This document shows, piece after piece, positions 23,419 to 32,420 of a stretch of DNA of 64,000 bases. Below the pieces are notes generated by a model. The model did not search any database. It was not told the DNA's origin and saw nothing but the letters and a program-made list of their open reading frames with translations. The DNA lies in assembly GCF_023101145.1 (NCBI RefSeq), contig NZ_CP073714.1:682001-746000 (forward strand), given 5' to 3'. The stretch comes from Paenibacillus pabuli. GTDB lineage: Bacteria > Bacillota > Bacilli > Paenibacillales > Paenibacillaceae. A program made the position numbers and the translations under genes. How positions within the stretch are numbered: position 1 is the first letter of the stretch; every line of letters begins with the position of its first letter.

Positions 23419-23482
23419 TTGACACTCATGTTTAAGCGTGCATATAATAGGGTTAACAAAACATATGAATGATTGCTCATAT
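23419..23482 (+). promoter_or_regulatory. P-type ATPase promoter and SmtB/CzrA-type operator
   Basis: -35 TTGACA (23419-23424), 18-bp spacer, -10 TATAAT (23443-23448). The dyad ATATGA-N8-TCATAT spans 23463-23482, just after the predicted start of transcription. This form and position are usual for ArsR/SmtB repressors. Confidence 0.75.
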
Positions 23483-23548
23483 ATTGATTATAAGATCAAA
23501 AACATTACGGATAATTTTGTTTTACGTACTGCAAAGGGGAGAGTTCAC

Positions 23549-25957
23549 ATGGGAACCGGACAGGAACAGGTGAAAAGGGAACTGCTGCTGGATGGATTGG
23601 ATTGCGCGAACTGCGCATTGAAGATTGAGAATGGCGTCAAAAAGATTAAAGGCATTACCGATTGCTCGGTTAATTTTGTAACCAAAACCTTATCCATGCA
23701 CACGACATCCGATATGGATGAGCAGGTCGTGGAAGAAGCGAAGCGCAAAGTGCTTCGGCTGGAGCCGCATATTCGTATCTCGGAAAAAGGTAAATCATCA
23801 CAAGGCAGTCGTGGGGCTGCTGATTCAATAAACCACACCAACGGCAATGTGCACGCAGACGCAGGCAACGGGACCCACACGCATGAACATGCTTCGAATA
23901 GCCACGAGCATGATGGTCATAGCCATAACCATAGCCATCAACCTGGACCGCATGACCATGATCATGCACATGACCACGGTCATCATCACGAAGCACATGA
24001 CCACGCGCATGATCATGAAAGTCATGCCGGACATGATCACGTTCATGCAGACGGTCACAATCATGATGCGCATGCCGGACACTCGCATGAACATGGCGCC
24101 GGGCAGACGAAGGTACTGTTGGCACGCCTGGCGGCAGGCTCCGTTCTGGTGGCAGCAGCGATCTGGTCTCCGCTGGAAGGATGGGCACAGCTTGCACTCT
24201 ATGTTGTTGCTTATCTGATCGCAGGGGGAGATATCGTTCTCCAGGCGTTCAAAAATATTTTTCGCGGTCAGGTATTTGATGAATACTTCCTGATGTCCGT
24301 GGCCACCATCGGTGCTTTTGCCATTGGTCAATACCCCGAAGGTGTAGCGGTCATGCTATTCTATCAGCTCGGCGAGCTGTTTCAGGGGATGGCGGTTAAT
24401 CGCTCAAGGAAGTCGATTCAGTCGCTTATGGATATTCGCCCGGACTATGCCAATATGCTGATCGGTACGGGAGAAGAGACCAAGCGGGTTTCTCCGGAAG
24501 ATGTGCGGATTGGAGATCGCATCGTGGTCAAAGCGGGTGAGCGGGTACCCCTAGACGGGATCGTTAAAGCAGGTCGTTCCATGGTAGACACGTCCGCTCT
24601 GACAGGTGAGTCAGTGCCTCGTGAACTGGAGCCCGGCAGTGATGTACTGAGTGGGTTCGTGAACAAAAACGGGATGTTGACCGTTGAAGTAACAAAAACT
24701 TTTGGTGAATCCACGGTATCCAAAATTTTGGACCTAGTGCAGAATGCGAGCAGCCGCAAAGCCAAAACGGAACATTTTATTAGCAAATTCGCCCGTTATT
24801 ATACACCGGTTGTTGTCATTCTGGCTGCATTGATTGCACTCGTTCCGCCGCTGGTACTAAGTGGTGCAACGTTCGCTGATTGGATCTATCGTGCACTGGT
24901 CTTCCTCGTAATCTCTTGTCCATGCGCACTGGTTGTTTCCATTCCGCTTGGTTTCTTTGGCGGCATCGGAGCTGCCTCACGTAACGGGATTCTCGTTAAA
25001 GGAAGTAACTACCTTGAAGCATTGAACGATGTCAAAGTCGTTGTTTTTGATAAAACGGGTACACTAACCAAAGGTGTTTTTAAAGTAACAGCCATTCGCC
25101 CTGAAGGTGGGCGCACGGAAGATGAATTGATGGAGCTTGCCGCCATTGCCGAGGCCCATTCCAATCATCCGATTGCTGAATCCATTCGCGCAGCCTGGGC
25201 AAAAGATATTCGTACCCACGGTGTGGATGATTACGATGAGGTTGCAGGGCATGGCATCAAGGTCCGTGTGGATGGACGTGAAGTGCTTGCAGGTAACGCC
25301 AAATTGATGGAGCAGGCAGGTATCTCCTACACGACTCCACAAACGGTGGGTACAGTGGTGCACGTTGCCGAATCGGGTTCGTACGTCGGTCACCTGATCA
25401 TTGCCGATGAGGTGAAGGATGATGCAGCGGCAGCCATTCAGACACTTAAGAAGCTCGGTATCCGCAAAACGGTGATGCTGACCGGGGATGCCAAGGCTGT
25501 TGGTGAAGCAGTAGGGCGTGAGCTGGGTGTCGATGAAGTATACGCTGAGCTGCTGCCTCAGCATAAAGTCGAACAGCTGGAGCGTCTCGAAGCTGCGAAA
25601 TCGCCTAAAGAGAAAATGGTATTTGTCGGTGATGGCATTAACGATACACCGGTGCTGGCGCGTGCCGATGTAGGTGTAGCGATGGGTGGACTCGGTTCGG
25701 ATGCTGCAATTGAGGCGGCAGATGTCGTCATCATGACGGATGAGCCATCCAGACTGGCCAGTGCGATCCGGATTGCCAAACGCACACGAACCATTGTCTG
25801 GCAAAATATCGGTTTTGCATTGGGTGTCAAAGCGATCTTCCTCTTGTTGGGTGTGTTCGGCATTGCAACCATGTGGGAGGCGGTATTCTCTGATGTAGGG
25901 GTGACTGTGCTGGCTGTCCTGAACGCCATGCGTGTACTGCGGGTGAAGGACATCTAA
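23549..25957 (+). CDS. cadA: Heavy-metal P1B-type ATPase (Zn/Cd/Co exporter) with His-rich insert
   Basis: 802 residues from the ATG at 23549 (RBS GGGGAGAG); an upstream in-frame ATG at 23438 precedes the transcription start. Order: HMA domain with GLDCANC (Cys19, Cys22); a His-rich stretch, residues 96-182, with 33 histidines; eight membrane helices with the ion-site SCPCAL; phosphorylation DKTGTLTKG; HP motif HSNHPIAES; hinge MVFVGDGINDTPVLA. CPC plus DKTGT marks subgroup P1B-2, exporting Zn2+, Cd2+ or Pb2+. The insert is much longer than in typical CadA and probably buffers or senses zinc. Regulated by the divergent CzrA-like gene. Confidence 0.92.
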   Translation: MGTGQEQVKRELLLDGLDCANCALKIENGVKKIKGITDCSVNFVTKTLSMHTTSDMDEQVVEEAKRKVLRLEPHIRISEKGKSSQGSRGAADSINHTNGNVHADAGNGTHTHEHASNSHEHDGHSHNHSHQPGPHDHDHAHDHGHHHEAHDHAHDHESHAGHDHVHADGHNHDAHAGHSHEHGAGQTKVLLARLAAGSVLVAAAIWSPLEGWAQLALYVVAYLIAGGDIVLQAFKNIFRGQVFDEYFLMSVATIGAFAIGQYPEGVAVMLFYQLGELFQGMAVNRSRKSIQSLMDIRPDYANMLIGTGEETKRVSPEDVRIGDRIVVKAGERVPLDGIVKAGRSMVDTSALTGESVPRELEPGSDVLSGFVNKNGMLTVEVTKTFGESTVSKILDLVQNASSRKAKTEHFISKFARYYTPVVVILAALIALVPPLVLSGATFADWIYRALVFLVISCPCALVVSIPLGFFGGIGAASRNGILVKGSNYLEALNDVKVVVFDKTGTLTKGVFKVTAIRPEGGRTEDELMELAAIAEAHSNHPIAESIRAAWAKDIRTHGVDDYDEVAGHGIKVRVDGREVLAGNAKLMEQAGISYTTPQTVGTVVHVAESGSYVGHLIIADEVKDDAAAAIQTLKKLGIRKTVMLTGDAKAVGEAVGRELGVDEVYAELLPQHKVEQLERLEAAKSPKEKMVFVGDGINDTPVLARADVGVAMGGLGSDAAIEAADVVIMTDEPSRLASAIRIAKRTRTIVWQNIGFALGVKAIFLLLGVFGIATMWEAVFSDVGVTVLAVLNAMRVLRVKDI

Positions 25958-25977
25958 GTTTTACGAAACGATCCAGG

Positions 25978-26010
25978 CGGCTCTTCGTATATACGTAGAG
26001 CCGTTTTTTT
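25978..26010 (+). terminator. Terminator after P-type ATPase gene
   Basis: The near-perfect palindrome CGGCTCT-tCGTATATACGt-AGAGCCG is followed by T7. Confidence 0.9.
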
Positions 26011-26057
26011 GTTTTAATATCTTTGGTGTATTTTTAATGGAGTTAGGGGAGGACATT

Positions 26058-26417
26058 GTGGCAGGAGCAGTAGTTGGGATTATATGCGGAGTGTGCTATT
26101 TCATTCTGGGATTAATGGTGTACAAAAAGCCGCCGAAAAGGATTAATGGCATTTATGGTTATCGTACTCCGCGAGCAATGAGTCATCCCGAGTTATGGGA
26201 AGAAGCGCAACGTTATAGCGCCAATCTAATGATGCAGTTTGGTGTCATTATTACGGTATTCGGCATAATCGGTTTTTGGCTGACGGATGTACGAGCTTTG
26301 GTTCTAAGTCTTGTGGCTACAGGATTCTATACATTCAGGCTGTTTACCAGAGTCGAAGGCCGTTTGAAGCAAATGCAGCGTGTTCAGCAACAGGAGCAGA
26401 AGGAGCAAGGTGCATAG
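26058..26417 (+). CDS. SdpI-family small membrane protein
   Basis: 119 residues from a GTG at 26058, seven bases after GGGGAGGA; the ATG at 26037 overlaps no ribosome site. Three membrane helices. The signature NGIYGYRTPRAMSHPELWEEAQRYSA is the SdpI/YhfL domain (PF13630). In Bacillus subtilis SdpI gives immunity to the SdpC toxin, but that protein is longer and sits with sdpABC; no toxin genes are present here. A general membrane-stress role is possible. Confidence 0.78.
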   Translation: MAGAVVGIICGVCYFILGLMVYKKPPKRINGIYGYRTPRAMSHPELWEEAQRYSANLMMQFGVIITVFGIIGFWLTDVRALVLSLVATGFYTFRLFTRVEGRLKQMQRVQQQEQKEQGA

Positions 26418-26446
26418 AGGTACGATGTTAAATCGCACCTGAACGA

Positions 26447-26472
26447 AGATCCGCGAGAGCGGATCTTTTTTT
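26447..26472 (+). terminator. Terminator after SdpI-family gene
   Basis: The stem AGATCCGC / GCGGATCT with a GAGA loop is followed by T7. Confidence 0.9.
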
Positions 26473-26592
26473 GCATATTATGGAGGCGGAGGACAACGAG
26501 AAATTACTTTTAACAGCCAATTTATGAAAAATGAACTGAAATAATCTGTCCATGTTTTAGACATACTACATATTCGAGTCCAAAATCTAACG

Positions 26593-26621
26593 TTGACGTT
26601 AACGTTAATAATATATATAAT
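26593..26621 (+). promoter_or_regulatory. MerR gene promoter
   Basis: -35 TTGACG (26593-26598), 17-bp spacer, -10 TATAAT (26616-26621). The palindrome TTAACGTTAA at 26599-26608 lies in the spacer with a further ACGTT copy upstream, likely an autoregulatory MerR site. Confidence 0.6.
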
Positions 26622-26667
26622 TATGTACATAACATTATAGACATATAATGAAAGTGAGGTGAAGGAA

Positions 26668-27108
26668 ATGAGTTTATATAAAATCGATGACGTAGCCAAG
26701 GAATGTGGTTTGACCAAGCGTACCATTCGGTATTACGAAGAGATTGGTGTGATGCCTTCACCTCAGCGGACGGATGGTGGCACACGATTATACACCCGCG
26801 AAGATATCGATTATCTCAAAAAGGTGGTTCGGGCGAAGGAAGTGCTTGGTTTCTCGCTTCAGGAGCTGCATACCTATGTGGCAACGGCGGATGCGCTGAA
26901 CGAACAGCGTTTTGACTACCAGCAGACCACTGAAGTGAGAGAACGGATCGAGAAGCTCACCAAGATGGAAACGACGCTGGATGACCAGCTGCAACTGATT
27001 GAGCAGAAACTTCAGAGCATTCATGCCGTGCAGGCGGAACTTGAGGAATTGCGTGAACGAGTTCAGAACGGCATTCGACGATTGGAAGGGCACGAGAATG
27101 ACACATAA
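26668..27108 (+). CDS. MerR family regulator (YfmP-like, no ligand domain)
   Basis: 146 residues from the ATG at 26668 (GAGGTGAAGG upstream). MerR HTH and wing: LYKIDDVAKECGLTKRTIRYYEEIGVMPSPQRTDGGTRLYTREDIDYLKKVVRAKEVLGFSLQELHTYV. A long dimerisation coiled coil (RIEKLTKMETTLDDQLQLIEQKLQSIHAVQAELEELRERV) follows. No Cys metal site and no GyrI-like drug domain are present. The next gene is an MFS exporter, the arrangement of yfmP-yfmO in Bacillus subtilis, in which the MerR protein represses the pump. Confidence 0.85.
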   Translation: MSLYKIDDVAKECGLTKRTIRYYEEIGVMPSPQRTDGGTRLYTREDIDYLKKVVRAKEVLGFSLQELHTYVATADALNEQRFDYQQTTEVRERIEKLTKMETTLDDQLQLIEQKLQSIHAVQAELEELRERVQNGIRRLEGHENDT

Positions 27109-27288
27109 TTAAGCATTTGAATGGAAACGAATGATGCAAAATGCTGAATGCGCATTTCACAACAAGCACCGGGGATCCGGTGTCATTTGTGCCGTTTTCA
27201 TTCCTGTATTTCTGAAAATAAAGATGATGTTTCATTGTTTTTCACAATTTGTTTCACAACATAAATCATGAACCAGGAGGAATTACGT

Positions 27289-28509
27289 ATGAAAAGAGAA
27301 CCCTCATTACCTGACGAATTGCCGTCATCCCGTGGAGGTCTATTATCCCAGCCCAGAGCGGTATGGGCAGTAGCCTTCGCCTGTATCATCTCCTTTATGG
27401 GACTGGGACTGGTTGACCCGATTTTGCCTGCCATTGCGGATCAACTGCATGCTTCCAAAAGCCAGGTATCTTTATTGTTTACAAGTTATAACGCAGTTAC
27501 CGGGGTAGCCATGCTGATTACTGGTGTTGTATCCAGTCGGATTGGTGTGAAGTGGACGCTGCTCAGCGGGATTTTGCTGATCATTGTTTTCTCTTTCCTC
27601 GGCGGGACGTCTGACACTGTAGGTGCACTCGTCGGTTACCGTGGTGGTTGGGGACTGGGGAATGCCCTGTTCATCGCAACCGCATTATCCGCTATTGTAG
27701 GACTGTCCACTTCGGGGACAGCCAAAGCGATTATTTTATACGAAGCAGCGCTTGGTTTGGGGATTGCCGTTGGTCCACTGCTCGGTGGTGAACTGGGTTC
27801 CATCTCCTGGCGTGGCCCGTTCTATGGTGTAGCTGTTCTGATGGCGATTGCTTTTATCAGTATTATGTTTATGCTGCCCAAGATGGCCAAACCAAAAACA
27901 CGCAGTTCCTTGTCCGATCCGTTCAAGGCTCTGGGCTATCCTTCACTGAAAACATTGGCGATTACGGCCTTCCTGTATAACTTTGGTTTCTTTACCTTGA
28001 TGGCTTATTCACCTTATGTCATGAATCTGGATGAGCACGGACTCGGTTATGTATTCTTCGGTTGGGGTTTGATGCTGGCGATTACGTCTGTATTTGTCGC
28101 CCCAAGACTGCAACGCCGATTCGGATCGGTTCCTTCCATGAGCGTTATGCTGACGCTGTTTGCTCTTGATTTGCTGGTGATGGCGGTAGGTACGGTAATG
28201 GGATCATCCACAACCGTTATCGTAGCTGTTATCGTTGCCGGGATTTTCCTCGGGATTAACAACACGTTAATTACAACGGCAGTTATGGAAGCTGCGCCAG
28301 TGGAACGCTCTGTGGCATCGGCTGCCTACAGCTTTGTCCGGTTCCTTGGCGGTGCACTGGCACCTTGGCTTGCTGGTAAATTATCCGAGTGGTTCCTGCC
28401 GGAGACACCGTTTTATTTTGGCGCATTGATGGTTCTGATCGGGGTCGTTGTGCTTCTGGTACGCCGCAGACATCTGCGTGACATTGATGCAGCCATTACG
28501 CATCATTAA
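27289..28509 (+). CDS. MFS efflux transporter (YfmO-like, 12 TM)
   Basis: 406 residues from the ATG at 27289 (RBS AGGAGG). MFS features: AVAFACIISFMGLGLVDPILPAIADQL (TM1, motif D1), motif A-like VVSSRIGVKWTLLSG, and motif C-like ALGLGIAVGPLLGGELG characteristic of drug/H+ antiporters. It follows the MerR gene after 180 nt that contain three TTTCACAA copies (27155, 27240, 27252). It is followed 19 nt later by a universal stress protein gene, probably in one transcript. The exported compound is unknown. Confidence 0.85.
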   Translation: MKREPSLPDELPSSRGGLLSQPRAVWAVAFACIISFMGLGLVDPILPAIADQLHASKSQVSLLFTSYNAVTGVAMLITGVVSSRIGVKWTLLSGILLIIVFSFLGGTSDTVGALVGYRGGWGLGNALFIATALSAIVGLSTSGTAKAIILYEAALGLGIAVGPLLGGELGSISWRGPFYGVAVLMAIAFISIMFMLPKMAKPKTRSSLSDPFKALGYPSLKTLAITAFLYNFGFFTLMAYSPYVMNLDEHGLGYVFFGWGLMLAITSVFVAPRLQRRFGSVPSMSVMLTLFALDLLVMAVGTVMGSSTTVIVAVIVAGIFLGINNTLITTAVMEAAPVERSVASAAYSFVRFLGGALAPWLAGKLSEWFLPETPFYFGALMVLIGVVVLLVRRRHLRDIDAAITHH

Positions 28510-28528
28510 TGAACAGGAGGAATGAAAA

Positions 28529-28951
28529 ATGCTGAAACGAATATTGGTTGCTGTCGATGGGTCGGATCATGCACATAAGGCTTTGGAGCAAGCTGTTGAT
28601 CTGGCAGAAAGTATGAAACAACCGGCTTCCTTGATTATCATACATGTTAATCCTTCGATCTCGCTGAATGAGCCTGCGCTGGGCGTGGATTTGGAAGCTC
28701 GCATCGCTGAAGAAGGACAGCATATCATACAACCTGTTAATGGCTTGTTATCCGGTCGTTCTGTTCATTCTGAAACGTTGTTGATTGCCGGTGATCCCGT
28801 GAATGAGATCTGCCGTGTAGCGAAGGATAGAGACTGTGATCTCATTGTAATGGGGACGGCCGGGAAAAGCATGCTCGCTGAAATCGTGGTGGGCAGTGTT
28901 AGCCACGGCGTCTTGAAACAGGCAGGATGCCCAGTAATGACTGTCAAATAA
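28529..28951 (+). CDS. Universal stress protein (UspA family)
   Basis: 140 residues. The Usp fold begins KRILVAVDGSDHAHKALEQAVDLA. The ATP-binding signature G-x2-G-x9-G-S is present as GTAGKSMLAEIVVGSVS, followed by APVMTVK-like GCPVMTVK. It is thus probably an ATP-binding member. RBS AGGAGG, 19 nt after the MFS gene. It may support survival under the stress that induces the pump; the exact role is unknown. Confidence 0.9.
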   Translation: MLKRILVAVDGSDHAHKALEQAVDLAESMKQPASLIIIHVNPSISLNEPALGVDLEARIAEEGQHIIQPVNGLLSGRSVHSETLLIAGDPVNEICRVAKDRDCDLIVMGTAGKSMLAEIVVGSVSHGVLKQAGCPVMTVK

Positions 28952-29038
28952 GAAGAGTGACTTGTGTTGATGCTGTTAAAGTGGTGTATTAATAGGTATG
29001 GGGGAACGCTGCGTTAAACATGAATGGAGGATACAGCA

Positions 29039-30463
29039 ATGAAAAAACAACATCTGTTCATCGGGGGCAAGCCCGCCGAATCAGTAGACTATATAACACT
29101 TCAGGCACCGTACTCAAAAGAAACACTGGCAGAAGTAGCCTCGGCGTCAGCTGAGGAAGTCGAAGCAGCGATTGCCGCCGCAGTTCAGGCAGGCAAAGAG
29201 ATGCGCAGAATGCCTGCCCACCAGCGTGCAGACATCCTTTACAAGCTGTCCACCCTGCTGGAAGAGCGCAAGGAAGAAGCGGCACGGATTATTGCGCTGG
29301 AGGCAGCGAAGCCGATTACTGCGGCGCTTGCCGAGGTGGATCGTACCGTGGAAACGTATCGTTTCGCCGCAGAGGAAGCCAAGCGGCTCACCGGAGAAAC
29401 CGTGCCCATGGACGCAGCCAAAGGCGGGGAAGGACGTGTAGGCTACACCATGCGGCAGCCTTTGGGCGTTATTGGAGCCATTACGCCGTTTAATTTTCCA
29501 ATGAACCTGGTGGCTCACAAAGTAGGTCCGGCACTGGCAGCAGGCAATACGATTGTGCTGAAGCCTGCGGAACAGACGCCGCTGTCTTCGTATTATATCG
29601 CCAGTCTGCTTCAGGAAGCCGGATTACCGGATGGCGCATTGAATGTGGTGAGCGGTGACGGCAAAACGATTGGTGATGTGCTTGTACAGCATCCTGACGT
29701 GGCCCATATCACGTTTACAGGCAGCCCTGCAGTAGGCACCAGCATTCGCAGCAAAGCGGGGCTGAAACGGGTAACATTAGAGCTGGGTTCCAATGCAGCG
29801 GTCATTATAGATGCAGATGCCAATTTGGACAAAGTAGTGCCAAGATGTGTGACCGGAGCGTTTACTTACCAAGGTCAGGTGTGTATCTCGCTGCAGCGGA
29901 TTTATGTGCATAGCACGATCGCGGATGAATTCATTCGTCGTTTTGCGGAAGCAGCTCAAAAAGTCGTAGTTGGAGACCCATTGAATCCGGATACCGTTGT
30001 GTCTGCGCTCATCACATCCAAGGATGTACAGCGTACGCTGGATTGGATCGATGAAGCGAAGCAGGCAGGCGCTGAGGTGGCGGCAGGCGGCGAAGCCGAG
30101 GGAGGCGTATTACGTCCAACCGTGCTTGTTAACGTTCCGCGGGATGCCAAAGTGTCTTGCCAGGAAGTATTTGCGCCGATTGTTGTCATTAATACAGTGG
30201 ATTCGGTTGAAGAAGGCATTGAGCATGTGAATGATTCCATCTATGGTCTTCAGGCAGGTGTATTCACCAATGATATTCATACCGCATTGCATGCAGCGGA
30301 CCACATCGAAGCTGGCGGCGTGATGATTAACGATATTCCTACATTCCGTGTGGATCATATGCCTTATGGTGGTGTGAAGCAGAGCGGGATGGGTCGTGAA
30401 GGTGTCAAATATGCCGTTGAGGAAATGACGGAATTGAAGTTTGTCATGTTTAACAAAAATTAA
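29039..30463 (+). CDS. NAD(P)-dependent aldehyde dehydrogenase
   Basis: 474 residues from the ATG at 29039 (RBS GGAGG). ALDH superfamily motifs in order: PLGVIGAITPFNFPMNLVAHKVGPALAAGNTIVLKPAEQTPLSS, the Rossmann FTGSPAVGTSIRSKAG, the general base ELGSNAAVI, the nucleophile GQVCISLQRI, and the closing MPYGGVKQSGMGREGVKYAVEEMTELK. The subgroup resembles lactaldehyde/phosphonoacetaldehyde or GapN-like dehydrogenases; the substrate is not fixed by sequence. Monocistronic, with a terminator at 30514. Confidence 0.9.
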   Translation: MKKQHLFIGGKPAESVDYITLQAPYSKETLAEVASASAEEVEAAIAAAVQAGKEMRRMPAHQRADILYKLSTLLEERKEEAARIIALEAAKPITAALAEVDRTVETYRFAAEEAKRLTGETVPMDAAKGGEGRVGYTMRQPLGVIGAITPFNFPMNLVAHKVGPALAAGNTIVLKPAEQTPLSSYYIASLLQEAGLPDGALNVVSGDGKTIGDVLVQHPDVAHITFTGSPAVGTSIRSKAGLKRVTLELGSNAAVIIDADANLDKVVPRCVTGAFTYQGQVCISLQRIYVHSTIADEFIRRFAEAAQKVVVGDPLNPDTVVSALITSKDVQRTLDWIDEAKQAGAEVAAGGEAEGGVLRPTVLVNVPRDAKVSCQEVFAPIVVINTVDSVEEGIEHVNDSIYGLQAGVFTNDIHTALHAADHIEAGGVMINDIPTFRVDHMPYGGVKQSGMGREGVKYAVEEMTELKFVMFNKN

Positions 30464-30513
30464 GCTACTACCTTAGGGTGATCAGACACCTGGGTGAAAA
30501 ATAGAGCAAGATG

Positions 30514-30549
30514 ATCCTGTGCCCACGTTAGCGGGTCCAGGATTTTTTC
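30514..30549 (+). terminator. Terminator after aldehyde dehydrogenase gene
   Basis: The stem ATCCTG / CAGGAT with inner GCCC / GGGT pairing is followed by T6. Confidence 0.8.
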
Positions 30550-30767
30550 TGTTTATATCCGGTCCACTCCGTAACAAAAATACATAGCCATTCTTTCACT
30601 GACCGCGGGTTCACATCCGATGAGAAGGGTATAAATACTTATCATACCTCGAATCTGGGTGCAAAATTGTCGAAAGTCTTAAAATCCAACACTTAAATTA
30701 TAAATAAAATACAGTATGAACAAGCCTGAGCCTGGGAGCTGCAGGACAGACTGGAGGTGTATTCAAA
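30550..30767 (+). other. Intergenic region before TipAS regulator gene
   Basis: It holds a small dyad, GGTAT-N11-ATACC (about 30628-30648), and an AT-rich stretch (TTAAATTATAAATAAAAT near 30695) that probably includes the promoter. No gene is seen. Confidence 0.35.
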
Positions 30768-31589
30768 ATGGCATATTCCATGGAAGATGTATCCGGAATG
30801 TCCGGTGTAAGTCTAAGTGAATTGGGGCAGTACGCAGAGAAGGGTCTATTGAATGCTGCCTTTGTGGGTCAAGATGAGGATATCTACTATGAGAAGCGGG
30901 AGCTGCTGAGATTGCAGCAGATTCTGTTTTGTAAAGAAGTAGGCATGGAGGAGGAAGAGATCGGCCCCATGCTCAGGGATGCTCCCCGTGATATGATCCG
31001 TATCATGCAGCAGCATCGGATTGAGATGTTGGAGAAGGCGCTTCATTTGCATGGATTGATTCAGACACTGGACAAAACCATCTCCCATTTACGTGGAGAG
31101 CAGGACATGGATGAACATGAACTGTACGCTGGTTTTTCCAATAAGGGGCGACACCCGCTTTTAATGAATGAAACGACCTCTGATCATGCGGCGAAGAATG
31201 ACTATTCTGAACAGATGCAGACAACAGAGACGAGTCAGAAGTACAACGCGAATGCGCCGGAGCCTTCCACACTACCTGAGGCTCAGGAGATGAAATCAAA
31301 GGAAGATTTTCTCGATTCACAGGCGAAGATAGACCGGATTCATTTGGACTTGCAGGGCGCCATCGAGAATGGGTTAACACCCGATAGTTCGGAGGTACAA
31401 CAGATTATTGGCAGACATCTTGAGTGGATCAAGGGTTATTACACCCCAACGGCCGAGATTTACCGTGATTTGGGCAATCTGTATGTCGAGCACAAAAATT
31501 TCCGCCAGATGTATGATGGTTACCACCCCAAGTTGGCCGAGTTTTTGCGTGACGGGATGATGATTAAAGCGGAACAGGATTTATCCTAG
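30768..31589 (+). CDS. MerR-like regulator with TipAS antibiotic-recognition domain
   Basis: 273 residues. The N-terminal MerR-like HTH is divergent (YSMEDVSGMSGVSLSELGQYAEKGLL, then YYEKRELLRLQQILFCKEVGMEEEEIGPML). A coiled coil leads to a TipAS domain (PF07739): QIIGRHLEWIKGYYTPTAEIYRDLGNLYVEHKNFRQMYDGYHPKLAEFLRDGM. TipA and Mta are known to be activated by binding antibiotics or drugs. The usual RTIRYYE DNA-reading motif is replaced by LSELGQYAE, so DNA specificity is changed. No pump gene is immediately downstream. RBS TGGAGG. Confidence 0.8.
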   Translation: MAYSMEDVSGMSGVSLSELGQYAEKGLLNAAFVGQDEDIYYEKRELLRLQQILFCKEVGMEEEEIGPMLRDAPRDMIRIMQQHRIEMLEKALHLHGLIQTLDKTISHLRGEQDMDEHELYAGFSNKGRHPLLMNETTSDHAAKNDYSEQMQTTETSQKYNANAPEPSTLPEAQEMKSKEDFLDSQAKIDRIHLDLQGAIENGLTPDSSEVQQIIGRHLEWIKGYYTPTAEIYRDLGNLYVEHKNFRQMYDGYHPKLAEFLRDGMMIKAEQDLS

Positions 31590-31642
31590 ATGCATAAAGT
31601 GTTATGGGCGAGCAGAACATGGGTGTGAAGAAAAATAATCAT

Positions 31643-31688
31643 AACAAAGAGCGCAGATCCTCCAAGGAGGAGTGCGCTCTTTGTTATT
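31643..31688. terminator. Bidirectional terminator between TipAS and fRMsr genes
   Basis: The stem AACAAAGAGCGCA / TGCGCTCTTTGTT with inner CCTCC / GGAGG serves the convergent genes. Confidence 0.85.
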
Positions 31689-31745
31689 GTACATCATCGT
31701 AAGCCGATGGAACTCTAATCGGCTTACGGACCGTACTTCAGGCAG

Positions 31746-32234
31746 TCAGGATAGTTCCAACTGCTCTGTAATCAGGCTTACCGCCTTTTCCAGGAAGACG
31801 CGGTCTTCATCGTCAAAACGATTCTTCAACGGGCTGTCGATATCGAGCACCCCGTACAATTCGCCGTTTTTGATAATGGGTACAACAATTTCACTGTTCG
31901 ATGCGGCATCACAGGCGATATGGCCTGGAAAAGCATGAACATCTTCAACGACCATCGTACGTCGTTCCGCAGCAGAGGTGCCGCATACACCACGTCCAAG
32001 TGGAATACGGATGCAGGCAGGCAGTCCCTGGAATGGACCGAGTACAAGTTCTTTTCCATCATACAGATAGAATCCGACCCAGTTGGTATCGGTCATAAAT
32101 ACATTGAGCAGCGCCGCAGCGTTTGCCAGATTGGCAATGGCGCTAGGTTCATCGCGGATCAGAGCGCTTAACTGTCCCAGGACGGCGGTTTGCTGCTCGC
32201 TTCGTGTTCCTTCATAAGAAACAGCTTGAAACAT
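31746..32234 (-). CDS. Free methionine-(R)-sulfoxide reductase (GAF domain)
   Basis: 162 residues, one GAF domain (NWVGFYLYDGKELVLGPFQGLPACIRIPLGRGVCGTSA, EIVVPIIKNGELYGVLDIDSP). Three Cys (PACI, GVCG, IACD) are spaced 10 and 24 residues apart, the same as Cys84/94/118 of Escherichia coli fRMsr. This identifies the enzyme rather than a generic GAF protein. It reduces free Met-R-O with thioredoxin-type electrons. It belongs to the oxidative-stress theme of this region. Ribosome site GGGAGG before the ATG. Confidence 0.88.
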   Translation of the reverse strand: MFQAVSYEGTRSEQQTAVLGQLSALIRDEPSAIANLANAAALLNVFMTDTNWVGFYLYDGKELVLGPFQGLPACIRIPLGRGVCGTSAAERRTMVVEDVHAFPGHIACDAASNSEIVVPIIKNGELYGVLDIDSPLKNRFDDEDRVFLEKAVSLITEQLELS

Positions 32235-32420
32235 GATGAATCACCCTCCCGAGCAAAAATGATACTTATTTTCAAGATAGTGCAGAGTATGCGGTTAGTC
32301 AAGCGGAGGATTTCGGAAAGAGCAGGTCATGCCCTAATATGCCTGTTGTTTCTCATCTTCCTGCGTGGGGTAATTACTTAGCAACCACGGCGGGCTACAA
32401 CCCGGGAAGGAGCTTGGCTT

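Noticed and set aside
23880-24100. Repeated CATGAC units resembling a repeat array
   Set aside because: The repeats are in-frame His/Asp codons without spacers, so not a CRISPR array.
23847-24331. Long open frames on both strands across the His-rich part of the P-type ATPase
   Set aside because: They arise from the CAT/GAC repeat; the frame with HMA, CPC and DKTGT motifs is the real gene.
27155-27259. Three TTTCACAA copies before the MFS gene as a regulatory array
   Set aside because: The spacing is irregular and the motif is AT-rich and short; chance cannot be excluded, so it is only mentioned in the MFS entry.
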